Assembly (NCBI GenBank): GCA_947478685.1
Contig: CANJWO010000007.1
Span: forward strand, 1 to 49,656
Reading direction: 5' to 3'
DNA length: 49,656 bases
Source of the DNA: Chlamydiota bacterium
GTDB lineage: Bacteria; Chlamydiota; Chlamydiia; Chlamydiales; 2-12-FULL-49-11
In this document: positions 25,687-34,048 of the stretch, piece by piece
How the letters are laid out: each line of letters begins with the position of its first letter
Numbering within the stretch: position 1 is the first letter of the stretch
The notes under the pieces: generated by a model
What the model saw: only the letters and a program-made list of their open reading frames with translations
Database searches by the model: none
What the model was told of the DNA's origin: nothing
Program-made: the position numbers and the translations under genes

Positions 25687-26382
25687 TTAAGAATTTAAAA
25701 CAGCCCTGATATGCTCGCAGTTTGATTTGCCGCATGTGCATCCAATGGGATGGCCTAGAAAGACCTGATAATGCTCATTATAATCATTTGGATTTGTTAT
25801 ATTATAGAGTTGCTTTTCAACCTGTTTTATGTCCCATTCACGAAATTTTAACTCGCCTTCTAGAAATTCTGTCTCTTTAAGTGAGTTGTCAACATCGGGA
25901 ATTTTATTGAGGTTAGGCTTCCCTTGAATCGCTCTTGCAATTTGACAATAGGGGCAGTTGCAATGGGGTTCGCCTTTAGGTAGATTGAATGCTTCAAGAT
26001 CGATATTTAGGGCTTTTGCAACGCTAGCTACTTTATTGATAACTTCTGTGGGCAGATCGGGACTCTCTTGTTGTTTTGGATCATGCTGCATAATAGGTCC
26101 AAGAGTCTCTTGAATCAATCCACTTGGAATCATGCCAATATTTAATCCGGGTAATCTATTTGCGGGCAAGAGAGGTTTTGAGGAGGAGTCTATGAATTCA
26201 CTGTGGGAATTAAAAGCCTCTTCGATCGTTTCTCGACTTAGATTAGGTATAGAGACGATGCCCCCGTTTTTTAGAAAAACAATTAGTTTGCCGCTTATAT
26301 CTTCTACTTGGAGAGAAATCACATTTTCCCATGAAGTTGAGATAAAAGGGGGGATGCTTAACATCTTAGAGTTGATCTTCAT
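25687..26382 (-). CDS. Cys-rich hypothetical protein (CT016-like)
   Basis: This 231-residue protein of unknown function has two cysteine clusters, CNCPYCQIA near residue 143 and CTCGKSNCEHI near the C-terminus, with His residues nearby. They look like metal-binding sites, probably zinc, which is an inference. The N-terminal part (SWENVISLQVEDISGKLIVFL) is beta-rich and resembles a small ligand-binding module. The location between phoH and the SH3 protein corresponds to CT016 of C. trachomatis by order. AAGG lies about 9 bases before the ATG. The gene is on the same strand as the SH3 gene but 84 bases upstream of it. Confidence 0.7.
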   Translation of the reverse strand: MKINSKMLSIPPFISTSWENVISLQVEDISGKLIVFLKNGGIVSIPNLSRETIEEAFNSHSEFIDSSSKPLLPANRLPGLNIGMIPSGLIQETLGPIMQHDPKQQESPDLPTEVINKVASVAKALNIDLEAFNLPKGEPHCNCPYCQIARAIQGKPNLNKIPDVDNSLKETEFLEGELKFREWDIKQVEKQLYNITNPNDYNEHYQVFLGHPIGCTCGKSNCEHIRAVLNS

Positions 26383-26610
26383 ACTATATATACCTTGTAT
26401 ATTCTGTAGCGCTACCCCTAATTATAAAAAAGCAGCCACCTTTAGTCAATAAAATTAGCACTCAATTGGTGAATCTGCTGATTAAAATTATTAATTACCA
26501 TTTTTCTATTACATATTAGTAGGTTAGAGAATTTCGGATAGAAAAAGGTTGTATAGGATATTTTGATCGTTCATAAGGCAAAAAAAGGTCTCTAAATAAT
26601 AGGAGTGTTC

Positions 26611-27921
26611 ATGTCTAAAAAGTCTCTCGTGTTTGATGCAAGTGTATTGCTTCACGATCCTGAATCAATTAATCACTACCCAAACGAATCGATTGTTTTA
26701 CCAAGTGTGGTAATTGAAGAGCTTGATCAGAAGAAGCATCTTAATAGTGAAATTGGCAAAAACGCAAGATATGTCATGCGCTTGATTGATCAGCTTTCAA
26801 AACGGGGTAATATTAGTCAGGGAATTCTCTTAGACAATGGAGCTCATGTAAGAATTATACTCGATGACGAGAATAAGAAGAAAAAGTCTGGAAATACAAT
26901 GTTTACGCCGGATCGGAATAGACATAGACTTTTAGCTATAGCCTTTCAATTACAGCAAGAGGGAGAGAAAATCCTCCTCCTATCTAAGGATCCTGTTACA
27001 AAAATTTTAGCAGAGACAGCGGGGATTGAGACTCAGAATTATAGAAGTATCCGTGAGAACTACGATACAATCCATAAAGGGCTGAAATTTATTGATCAGA
27101 CCAAAAGTAAAATTGATAAATTTTATCTAGATGGATCTATGCCTCTTCCTGAAGGGGAACATTGCCCAAATGAATATGTCATTATGAAAAGTGAAGAGAA
27201 CTCTTCTGCCATTGGTAGGGTAGACACCAAAAGTAAGACTCTAGTTCCTCTTATAAAATCGGCTGGTGATATTTGGGGGATTAAACCTCGAAATGTTGAG
27301 CAAAAATGTGCGATGGATCTCTTGATTAGAGATGATGTAAAGTTAGTTGTCTTTACAGGAGGTGCAGGTACGGGTAAAACTCTTTTAGCGCTCGCTGCAG
27401 GCCTTAGAAAAGTATTTGATGAAGATGTCTATTCACGTATTATGATTGCTAGATCGATTATCCCTGTTGGTAGGGATATAGGATTTCTCCCAGGTACAAA
27501 AGAAGAAAAACTTAGAGCTTGGCTTGCGCCATTTTTTGATAATCTTGATTATATTTGCTCTGCTACCGGCTCAGAGAATGGAGCTGAGACAAAAAAATGG
27601 GTCTTAGAGAGTGAGAAATTTCAAGTAGAAGCAATCACATACATGCGTGGCCGTTCATTTGCGAACACTTATGTCATTATCGATGAGGCGCAAAATTTAT
27701 CCCCTCACGAAATCAAAACTATTATCTCCCGTGTTGGCGACAATACAAAAATCGTCGTCCTCGGAGATCCATCTCAAATCGACAACCCTTACCTCGATGC
27801 CGATTCTAATGGGCTAGTATATCTCATCGGGCGGATGAAAAAGCATGACATCTTCGGAAGTATCTACTTCCAGTCAACCGAACGTTCAAAACTCGCCGCC
27901 ATCGCCGCCGCCGTCCTCTAA
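26611..27921 (+). CDS. phoH: PIN-PhoH fusion protein (PhoH2/YlaK type)
   Basis: This protein of about 436 residues joins an N-terminal PIN-like nuclease domain (KSLVFDASVLLHDPESI, VVIEELDQKKH, acidic residues at the usual positions) to a C-terminal PhoH ATPase. The Walker A is TGGAGTGKTLLALAAG, the Walker B VIIDEAQNL, and the sensor region DNTKIVVLGDPSQID. PIN-PhoH proteins unwind and cut RNA in vitro in other bacteria. The ATG at 26611 is chosen over GTG 26605 because AGGAG lies five bases before it. It corresponds to CT015. A hairpin terminator follows 10 bases after the stop. Confidence 0.92.
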   Translation: MSKKSLVFDASVLLHDPESINHYPNESIVLPSVVIEELDQKKHLNSEIGKNARYVMRLIDQLSKRGNISQGILLDNGAHVRIILDDENKKKKSGNTMFTPDRNRHRLLAIAFQLQQEGEKILLLSKDPVTKILAETAGIETQNYRSIRENYDTIHKGLKFIDQTKSKIDKFYLDGSMPLPEGEHCPNEYVIMKSEENSSAIGRVDTKSKTLVPLIKSAGDIWGIKPRNVEQKCAMDLLIRDDVKLVVFTGGAGTGKTLLALAAGLRKVFDEDVYSRIMIARSIIPVGRDIGFLPGTKEEKLRAWLAPFFDNLDYICSATGSENGAETKKWVLESEKFQVEAITYMRGRSFANTYVIIDEAQNLSPHEIKTIISRVGDNTKIVVLGDPSQIDNPYLDADSNGLVYLIGRMKKHDIFGSIYFQSTERSKLAAIAAAVL

Positions 27922-27931
27922 CTATTCTTTT

Positions 27932-27970
27932 ATAGAACAGACTTGCATGAAATACGCAAGTCTGTTCTAT
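27932..27970 (+). terminator. Hairpin terminator after phoH
   Basis: The stem atagaacagacttgc pairs perfectly over 15 bp with gcaagtctgttctat around a 9-base loop. It is followed by AT-rich sequence rather than a long T-run, so a rho-independent function is likely but not ideal. Confidence 0.7.
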
Positions 27971-28048
27971 TAATTACTTTAAGTTTGTTTTTTTTTTTTC
28001 AATATGGTAATATTTACAAATTCTTAAAAAACAACAAGGAGTTATGAA

Positions 28049-28378
28049 ATGATAATAGCACCAACTTTTGGAGTTGCTGGTAATTTTTTATCTAAGGAGA
28101 AGAGGGCTGATTTGCCGGCTGAAGTCATAAATGAAATATCAAAAGTAACCGGATTCGTGCGAACGCTTGATATCGTTAATAAAATATTAGGTTATATTCC
28201 AATAGTAGGAATTGGAGTGGGTGTTACGAGGGTTTGGATCCAGCTATTTGAGCCTACTAGTAAGTCAATGGATACGAATGCCTTGGTCCGTGGTATCATA
28301 GAGATACTTGGGTTAGGGTTGCTGTTATTGATTCCTGATATTTTAATAACTGCGGAGAGACACTGGGTAGCTAAATAG
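28049..28378 (+). CDS. Small two-helix membrane protein
   Basis: This 109-residue protein has a good Shine-Dalgarno sequence (AAGGAG about 8-9 bases upstream). Two hydrophobic segments, about residues 44-66 (ILGYIPIVGIGVGVTRVWIQL) and 83-103 (IIEILGLGLLLLIPDILI), are separated by a short polar loop. No signal peptide or catalytic motif is present. A pair of close hydrophobic helices with little else is reminiscent of chlamydial inclusion-membrane (Inc) proteins, but such small proteins are common and this is a weak resemblance. It lies between the phoH terminator and the bidirectional terminator facing pnp, hence is probably a single-gene unit. Confidence 0.6.
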   Translation: MIIAPTFGVAGNFLSKEKRADLPAEVINEISKVTGFVRTLDIVNKILGYIPIVGIGVGVTRVWIQLFEPTSKSMDTNALVRGIIEILGLGLLLLIPDILITAERHWVAK

Positions 28379-28410
28379 TCAGACGTAAAAAATTATTTAT
28401 TTTGAAAAAG

Positions 28411-28448
28411 AAAAAGGCCTCATTCTAATGATAGAATGAGGCCTTTTT
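28411..28448. terminator. Bidirectional terminator between small membrane gene and pnp
   Basis: The stem aaaaaggcctcattct is mirrored by agaatgaggccttttt (16 bp, 6-base loop). It ends in T-runs on both strands and lies between two convergent genes: 32 bases after the stop at 28378 and 6 bases from the pnp stop. Confidence 0.92.
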
Positions 28449-28454
28449 ATTGGC

Positions 28455-30554
28455 TTATTTTGTGGCGAGAAGGACTTTACGGCTAAGTTTGACTTGGCCG
28501 CGGTCGTTGATCTCAAGTACTTTAACTTCGATTACATCGCCTTCTTTTGCATGCTCTTCCATGTTTTGGATTCTTTCATGGCTGAACTCGGAGATATGGC
28601 AAAGGCCATCTTTTCCGCCAGGCAAGCCAACAAAGACTCCAAAAGGCTGAATAGACTTGATTGCCCCTTTGTAGGTTTTGCCAACTTCAGCTTCTGAGAT
28701 GAGGTTGATTATAAGCGCTTTTGCTTTGTCGAGGCTCTCTCTGCTAGTTGCTGCAATATTTACAACACCGGCATCATTGATATCAATTTCAGCGCCAGAT
28801 TCTTCGATGATCGAACGAATCATCTTGCCGCCTGGGCCAATGATTGTAGCAATTTTGCTTGGCTTAACTGTGATAGACTCAATACGAGGTGCAAATTGAG
28901 AAAGCTCGGCACTTGTTTTAGGACAAGCGTGAAGCATTTTCTCTAGGATATGAATTCGGCCCTCTTTAGCTTGATGAAGAGCTGCCTTCATAATATCTAG
29001 AGTAATTCCTTCAACCTTGATATCCATTTGGAAAGCTGTGATCCCTTTTCCGTCGCCAGTGATTTTGAAATCCATGTCGCCTAGGGCATCTTCCATTCCT
29101 AATATATCAGAGAGGATTGCAAATTTGGTCTCTTCTAGAAGAAGACCCATAGCAATTCCTGAGATAGGACGTTTAATTGGTACACCAGCATCCATTAGAG
29201 CTAGACATCCGCCGCAAACAGAGGCCATTGAAGACGATCCGTTTGATTCAGTGATGTTAGCTTCTAGACGGATAGTGTAAGGGAAATTGTCTGCTTCGGT
29301 TGGTAGTATCGCTTGCAACGATCTCTCTGCAAGTTTACCATGACCGATCTCACGTCTTCCAGGACCTCTCATAGCGCCCACTTCTCCAACGGAGAATGGA
29401 GGGAAGCTATATTGGAGGTAGAATTTTCTAAGGCCGTCTTTATTGTCGAGGTCTTCGTATCTTTGTCCCATTGAAGAACCGCCAAGAGTACAAACTGCAA
29501 TAGCTTGAGTCTCGCCTCTAGTAAATAGAGAGCTTCCGTGGGCTCTTGGTAAAAGAGATTGCTCAATAGAGATATTACGGATATCTGTAAGAGCTCTGCC
29601 GTCGGCACGTTTCTTTGTCACTATAATATGGTGTCTCATCAATTTAGAAGAGATCGCTTTAATCGCTCTTTTCACTAATTTAGCGGAATATTGTGCTTCA
29701 CCAGTCTCAGGCTCAAAATGGTCATATATTTCAGCGTCAAGTCTACCGAATTCGGCTTCACGAGCAAGCTTGTCTGATATAAAGAAGACCTTCTCAAACT
29801 TGTCTTTCATCATATTTTCGATAGATGTTAGAAGTTCTTCAGGAGGTAAGAGGAGCGGCGCTACGAATTTCTCTTTTCCTATTAGATTTCTCCAATCTAA
29901 TAGACCTTGGCAGATCTGACGAATTGCCTTGTGGCCTTCTTCGATCGCCTCTAATACCTCTTCTTCTGTAAGGAAGTCGCAATAACCTTCAATCATAAGG
30001 ATCGCTTCTTCTGTACCAGCTATCAAAAGGTCAAGCGTTGACTTTCCCATCTCTTCAAGCGTTGGATTGATTACAAATTTACCATTTATTCTGCCTACTC
30101 GAACGCCGCCTACTGGTTTTGGGAAGGGGATGTCAGAGATTGTTAGTGCAGCAGATGCAGCACAAAGGGCAAGAGCGTCAGGTTGACAATTTGGATCATA
30201 AGAAAGGACGTAGCATAGAACTTGAACTTCGTTGAAGAAACCTTCAGGGAATAGAGGGCGGAGTGGGCGGTCAATCAATCTTGAAGTTAAAGTGTCTTTC
30301 TCAGTCTGTTTCCCGTCTCGTTTGATGAAGCCACCAAGCGTTTTTCCTGCAGCAGAAAATTTTTCTTGGTAATCGACTCGAAGGGGAAAAAAATCGATGT
30401 CAGGAGAAGGTAACTTATGAGCACAAGCTGTCGCAAGGATGACAGTATCTCCGCAAGTTAATATGACAGAACCATTGGCCTGCCTTGCGATCTTACCCGT
30501 TTCAAAAACGAGCTCTTTGCCAGCGACGTGAATAGCTAGCCGATTTTTATTCAT
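28455..30554 (-). CDS. pnp: Polynucleotide phosphorylase
   Basis: PNPase degrades RNA 3' to 5' by phosphorolysis and can add tails. The 699-residue protein has the full trimeric-enzyme architecture: a first RNase PH domain (about 10-140), an all-helical linker, a second RNase PH domain (about 310-540, with GGSSMGQRYED, SNGSSSMASVCGG and MDFKITGDGKGITAFQMD), a KH domain with GPGGKMIRSI (about 558-610), and an S1 domain (GKTYKGAIKSIQPFGVFVGL, about 625-695). The start at 30554 is typical (MNKNRLAIHVAGKELVFETG). It lies 55 bases downstream of rpsO on the same strand, the usual rpsO-pnp order, and matches CT842-CT843. Confidence 0.97.
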   Translation of the reverse strand: MNKNRLAIHVAGKELVFETGKIARQANGSVILTCGDTVILATACAHKLPSPDIDFFPLRVDYQEKFSAAGKTLGGFIKRDGKQTEKDTLTSRLIDRPLRPLFPEGFFNEVQVLCYVLSYDPNCQPDALALCAASAALTISDIPFPKPVGGVRVGRINGKFVINPTLEEMGKSTLDLLIAGTEEAILMIEGYCDFLTEEEVLEAIEEGHKAIRQICQGLLDWRNLIGKEKFVAPLLLPPEELLTSIENMMKDKFEKVFFISDKLAREAEFGRLDAEIYDHFEPETGEAQYSAKLVKRAIKAISSKLMRHHIIVTKKRADGRALTDIRNISIEQSLLPRAHGSSLFTRGETQAIAVCTLGGSSMGQRYEDLDNKDGLRKFYLQYSFPPFSVGEVGAMRGPGRREIGHGKLAERSLQAILPTEADNFPYTIRLEANITESNGSSSMASVCGGCLALMDAGVPIKRPISGIAMGLLLEETKFAILSDILGMEDALGDMDFKITGDGKGITAFQMDIKVEGITLDIMKAALHQAKEGRIHILEKMLHACPKTSAELSQFAPRIESITVKPSKIATIIGPGGKMIRSIIEESGAEIDINDAGVVNIAATSRESLDKAKALIINLISEAEVGKTYKGAIKSIQPFGVFVGLPGGKDGLCHISEFSHERIQNMEEHAKEGDVIEVKVLEINDRGQVKLSRKVLLATK

Positions 30555-30609
30555 AACTTAAGGTCTCCGTTAGGCGTAAAAAAGAAATTATAAGGTGCTT
30601 CCGTAAAAT

Positions 30610-30879
30610 TTACTTACGAAGACCAAGCTTGTTTACTAATTGTTGGTAGCGGTGTGTGTCAGTAGAATTAAGGTAACTTAAAAGTTTTCTTCTATGACCT
30701 ACGACTTTTAAAAGAGTTAGGCGTGTAGCATGATCTTTTGGGCTTCTTTTAAGATGTTCTTGGATATCCGAGATTCTCTCAGTTAAAAGAGCAATTTGAA
30801 CGTCGGCCGATCCAGTATCTTTGTCATGTAACTGAAATTTTTTGGTGACTTCTTCTTTTGTGCTTTTATCTAATGACAT
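30610..30879 (-). CDS. rpsO: 30S ribosomal protein uS15
   Basis: This 89-residue protein has the standard uS15 pattern: [22 protein letters not shown], then [29 protein letters not shown] and a C-terminal LVNKLGLR. It binds 16S rRNA helices 20-22 during assembly of the small-subunit platform. GGAG lies about 9 bases upstream of the ATG. It is transcribed towards pnp and divergent from tadA across only 21 bases, so the two promoters must overlap the neighbouring genes. Confidence 0.97.
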   Translation of the reverse strand: MSLDKSTKEEVTKKFQLHDKDTGSADVQIALLTERISDIQEHLKRSPKDHATRLTLLKVVGHRRKLLSYLNSTDTHRYQQLVNKLGLRK

Positions 30880-30900
30880 TTGGGGTGACTCCGATTTAAA

Positions 30901-31419
30901 ATGTTTAGCAAGATTTTACCATATAACGTAGAATTAATCAACATGAGAGAATTTACTGAGGAAGAGAGAGCCTTCATGGGCCTTGCGCTAGATGAGGCTA
31001 GAACGGCTTATGAGAAAAATGAAGTCCCTATTGGCGCAGTTCTTGTCTATGAAAATAGAGTCTTAGCAACAGCTCATAATAAGGTAGAATTTTTTAAAGA
31101 TGCAACTTGTCATGCGGAAATTCTTTGTATAAAGAAAGCGGTAAAAAATTTAGGCGACTTTCGCTTGAACGGGGCGACCCTTTTTGTAACAATAGAGCCC
31201 TGTATTATGTGTTTGGGCGCCTCCATTCTGTCCCGAATTAAAAAAATTATTTGGGGATGTTCTGACAAAAGGCATGGCGCTTTAGGTGGCCTTGTAGATC
31301 TTTCAATTTTAAAACATCCAATTCATCAAATTGAGACCGTTTCTGGTTTAATGGAGGATGAGGCAAAAGATCTTATCCAAACATTTTTTCGAAATAGAAG
31401 AGAGGAGAATAAGAGATGA
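30901..31419 (+). CDS. tadA: tRNA-specific adenosine deaminase
   Basis: TadA converts adenosine-34 to inosine in tRNA-Arg(ACG). The 172-residue protein has the zinc site HAE (His71, Glu73 in CHAEILCI) and PCxxC (Cys101, Cys104 in EPCIMCLGA). It also has [10 protein letters not shown] and the [13 protein letters not shown] region of the bacterial enzymes. The frame starts at 30901; the ATG at 30943 ([11 protein letters not shown]) would give a more usual N-terminus but lacks a Shine-Dalgarno sequence. It overlaps the next small gene by four bases (ATGA). Corresponds to CT844. Confidence 0.93.
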   Translation: MFSKILPYNVELINMREFTEEERAFMGLALDEARTAYEKNEVPIGAVLVYENRVLATAHNKVEFFKDATCHAEILCIKKAVKNLGDFRLNGATLFVTIEPCIMCLGASILSRIKKIIWGCSDKRHGALGGLVDLSILKHPIHQIETVSGLMEDEAKDLIQTFFRNRREENKR

Positions 31420-31643
31420 GATCGTATCAAGAAATTTTTGATGAAATTATTTTCCATCAGAAAGGAAAACTTTTAAAACTGGCTAAAGAAATTAATCCAC
31501 ATATCGTTGAAGACGATCTTATGCAGCCTTTTGATTTTCCTGAACTAGAAAAACACCCTGATTTTCGCCATGAAGAGGGGGTTTTAGAAGGGCTCCTGAC
31601 AGCCGCCATGGCCTTGCGTGTTTGCGATAAGGTGGCTTTTTAA
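31416..31643 (+). CDS. Small conserved protein downstream of tadA (CT845-like position)
   Basis: This 75-residue soluble protein has no recognised domain. It contains many Glu, Asp and His residues (IVEDDLMQPFDFPELEKHPDF) and a hydrophobic C-terminal helix (EGLLTAAMALRVCDKV). Start overlaps the tadA stop as ATGA, so coupled translation is likely. A small gene in the same place (CT845) follows tadA in Chlamydia, which supports it being real. Function unknown. Confidence 0.7.
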   Translation: MRSYQEIFDEIIFHQKGKLLKLAKEINPHIVEDDLMQPFDFPELEKHPDFRHEEGVLEGLLTAAMALRVCDKVAF

Positions 31644-31650
31644 ATATTTT

Positions 31651-31846
31651 TCTTTGCGTCTTTGGTTCTTTGTGCCTTTGCGTTGAATCTTTAGGCAGCT
31701 TATAGTCATTTAAAAGTAAAATTTCTTATAGTGAATTAAATTTAAATGACTATATTATATTCGAAACAGGCTCAGACCATGCTTAACTGATAGAGCTTGT
31801 TCCTAAAATTCAACGCAAAGACACGAAGAAGCAAAGATACAAAGGA
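31651..31846. repeat. Palindromic repeat with inserted family B remnant
   Basis: The left arm 31651-31694 (tctttgcgtctttggttctt onward) is mirrored by the right arm 31802-31846 (cctaaaattcaacgcaaaga onward), about 44 bases with few mismatches. AACGCAAAGACACGAAG-type palindromes recur in many bacterial genomes. The 107 bases between the arms contain the 54-bp mini element at 31701-31754, which may have inserted into the loop. The whole separates the tadA unit from rpmE and may act as a terminator. Confidence 0.7.
31701..31754. repeat. Miniature family B element with mixed ends
   Basis: The left end tatagtcatttaaaagtaaa matches the family B left end (position 1). The right end aaatttaaatgactata matches the family B right end. 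In the middle sits tatagtgaattaaattt, the family A terminus. It is therefore two or three repeat ends compressed into 54 bases, probably an internally deleted copy. Confidence 0.6.
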
Positions 31847-31894
31847 GAGTTTTAAAGTTCCGACTATGGTGAATATTTTTTTATTTATTCTAGC

Positions 31895-31924
31895 TTGTTT
31901 AAAATTGCATAGGCCGGGTACAAT
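31895..31924 (+). promoter_or_regulatory. Candidate sigma-66/70 promoter of the rpmE-prfA operon
   Basis: TTGTTT at 31895-31900 and TACAAT at 31919-31924 are separated by 18 bases and lie 40 bases before the rpmE start codon. Each differs from the TTGACA/TATAAT consensus by one or two bases. Confidence 0.5.
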
Positions 31925-31963
31925 GACTACCAATTTTTATACATTAGACTAAGGACTTAACAA

Positions 31964-32332
31964 ATGAAAAAAGATATCCATCCAGTGTACCACGAAGTTG
32001 TTTTCCTAGACACAGGTACAGGTGATAAATTTTTATGCCGCAGTAGTGCTCAGACTCACGAGACAATAGAATTTGAAGGGGCGGTTTACCCGTGTTTCAA
32101 AGTCTCTATTAGCTCAAAATCTCACCCGTTTTATACTGGAGAGCAAGGTATTGTTGATACAGAAGGTAGAGTAGACAAATTTAGAAAACGTTATGCGAAA
32201 CCTGTTGTTGCTGCAGTTAAAGAGCCAGTTGTCGACGCTGTAGAGCCCGATGAAGATAAGAAGAAGAAAAAAGAGTCGGCTCCTGCTAAGGCGAAAAAGC
32301 CTGCTGTAAAAGCTAAAAAATCTTCTGAATGA
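31964..32332 (+). CDS. rpmE: 50S ribosomal protein bL31, type B
   Basis: This 122-residue bL31 begins [20 protein letters not shown], continues with [23 protein letters not shown], and has no CxxC zinc ribbon, so it is of the zinc-independent type. A charged tail of Lys/Ala/Glu (about residues 85-122) extends well beyond the usual length. The start codon of prfA overlaps its stop as ATGA. It is the first gene of the CT022-CT033-like block. Confidence 0.95.
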   Translation: MKKDIHPVYHEVVFLDTGTGDKFLCRSSAQTHETIEFEGAVYPCFKVSISSKSHPFYTGEQGIVDTEGRVDKFRKRYAKPVVAAVKEPVVDAVEPDEDKKKKKESAPAKAKKPAVKAKKSSE

Positions 32333-33399
32333 AAGATAAAGTCCTAGAGCTTCTTCTTGAATTGCCTAAGATAGAGTCTGATTTGAGCTTGCCTGAAGTC
32401 GTAAGAGATAAAAAACGATATAAGGACCTCACATCTAAGCATAAATATCTGATGCAAGTAAAGGATGCATGGGAAAAAGTAGAGAAGCTTTCTAGGGATC
32501 TTGCTGACGCTAAAGAATTAAAAAAGTCTGAGCAAGATCCTGAGGTGCTGAAATTTTATGAAGAAGAGATGGCTGATCTTGAGCCTAAAATTCTAAAATT
32601 AAACCAAGAGGTGGAGACGCTTCTTGTTCCTCCCGATCCAAACGATCATAAAAGTTCAATTATTGAACTTAGAGCAGGCGCCGGTGGTGATGAAGCTGCT
32701 ATTTTCGTTGGTGATTGCGCCAGGATGTATACCTATTTTGCCGAGAAAAAAGGTTGGAATTTAGAATTTCTCTCATCCACCCCTTCTGATATGGGTGGAT
32801 TTAAAGAGTACCAATTTGTCCTTTCGGGCCCAAATGTCTACCGTTTGATGAAGTATGAAGCCGGTACGCACAGGGTTCAGCGTGTTCCTGAAACTGAATC
32901 ACAAGGAAGAGTCCATACATCGACAATTACTGTTGCTGTTCTGATTGAACCGGATGAAGAAGAGGATATTGATCTCGATGAAAAAGATCTCAGAATCGAT
33001 ACTTATAGATCTTCTGGGGCGGGCGGACAGCACGTAAATACTACCGATTCAGCTGTTCGAATTACCCACATTCCGACGGGCGCTGTTGCTTATTGTCAGC
33101 AAGAGAGATCTCAGATTAAAAACCGAGAGAAAGCGATGAGGCTTTTGAGGGCAAAAATCGTAGATGAGATGCGAAGGAAGAAGGAAGAAGAGTTTGCCTC
33201 TACAAGAGCTTCTCAAGTAGGTACAGGGGATCGATCAGAGAGGATTAGAACTTACAATTTCCCTCAAAATCGAGTGACCGATCATCGTATTGATCTTACC
33301 CTTTATAGCTTAGATCGGATGATGGAAGGTGATTTAGATAATATGATTAACGCTCTTGTAACCTTTTTCTACCAGAAAAATTTCGAGACCAATGAATGA
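32329..33399 (+). CDS. prfA: Peptide chain release factor 1
   Basis: RF1 reads UAA and UAG and triggers peptide release. The 356-residue protein has the catalytic GGQ in [17 protein letters not shown] (about residue 235), the preceding [15 protein letters not shown] block, [23 protein letters not shown], and the C-terminal [12 protein letters not shown] motif. All are typical. Start overlaps the rpmE stop by 4 bases; its own stop overlaps prmC by 8. The glutamine of GGQ is the target of the PrmC methylase encoded next. Confidence 0.97.
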   Translation: MKDKVLELLLELPKIESDLSLPEVVRDKKRYKDLTSKHKYLMQVKDAWEKVEKLSRDLADAKELKKSEQDPEVLKFYEEEMADLEPKILKLNQEVETLLVPPDPNDHKSSIIELRAGAGGDEAAIFVGDCARMYTYFAEKKGWNLEFLSSTPSDMGGFKEYQFVLSGPNVYRLMKYEAGTHRVQRVPETESQGRVHTSTITVAVLIEPDEEEDIDLDEKDLRIDTYRSSGAGGQHVNTTDSAVRITHIPTGAVAYCQQERSQIKNREKAMRLLRAKIVDEMRRKKEEEFASTRASQVGTGDRSERIRTYNFPQNRVTDHRIDLTLYSLDRMMEGDLDNMINALVTFFYQKNFETNE

Positions 33400-34048
33400 T
33401 TTGGTGAAGAATAAGCCCCGAGCATACATAGTGGGCGAGGTCGAATTCTATAATTGCAAGATTTCCCTCAATCAAAATGTCCTAATCCCTAGACAAGAGA
33501 GTGAAATCCTTGTATTTTATGCCCTCCAGCGTTTAAATGATTGTAAAGGGGGTGTTCTCCTTGATCTTTGTACCGGAAGTGGCTGTCTTGGCCTTGCGAT
33601 AAAAAAAGCTAGACCCGATATTCAAGTTATCCTTTCTGATATTTCGCCGCTTGCTCTAGAAGTCGCTAAAAAGAATGGGGTAGTTAATGAGCTTGATGTC
33701 GAGTATCTTGAAGGCGATCTTCTAGCGCCATTAGGCCACCAGAAAATTGATTATCTGATTTGTAATCCCCCGTATGTGACTGATTTTGAATATGAGCACT
33801 TAGATAGTAGTGTCCGTGATTATGAGCCTAAATTGGCCCTTGTAGGAGGAAATGAAGGACTTGATTTCTATTCAGCCTTGTCAAAAACTTTACATGCATA
33901 TATAAACATAGGCGGTAAAGTGTTTTTTGAAATCGGAAAGGATCAAGGGTTGAAGGTTATTGATCTTTTTTCAGATCCGTTTTGGCGGAAAAAAGAGATA
34001 ATAAGGGATTGGGCAGGGCATGATCGGTTTGTTTTTTTGGAGACTTAA
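33392..34048 (+). CDS. prmC: Release factor glutamine methyltransferase (lacking the N-terminal domain)
   Basis: PrmC methylates the GGQ glutamine of release factors. The catalytic domain is complete: [11 protein letters not shown], the SAM-binding loop [18 protein letters not shown] at the acidic ribose contact, and the NPPY catalytic motif in YLICNPPYV. The protein is only 218 residues, against about 277-290 for E. coli and Chlamydia. The N-terminal helical domain of roughly 60-70 residues that helps dock the release factor is reduced to a short remnant ([14 protein letters not shown]). The frame begins inside prfA, so no longer form is possible here. Overlaps the next gene by 29 bases. Confidence 0.93.
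   Translation: MNDLVKNKPRAYIVGEVEFYNCKISLNQNVLIPRQESEILVFYALQRLNDCKGGVLLDLCTGSGCLGLAIKKARPDIQVILSDISPLALEVAKKNGVVNELDVEYLEGDLLAPLGHQKIDYLICNPPYVTDFEYEHLDSSVRDYEPKLALVGGNEGLDFYSALSKTLHAYINIGGKVFFEIGKDQGLKVIDLFSDPFWRKKEIIRDWAGHDRFVFLET

Noticed and set aside
28450..29280. Several plus-strand open frames inside pnp
   Set aside because: All are antisense shadows of pnp, whose domains are complete without interruption.
33392..34048. A frameshift as the reason for the short PrmC
   Set aside because: prfA occupies the sequence immediately upstream in an intact frame, so there is no room for a lost N-terminal domain.
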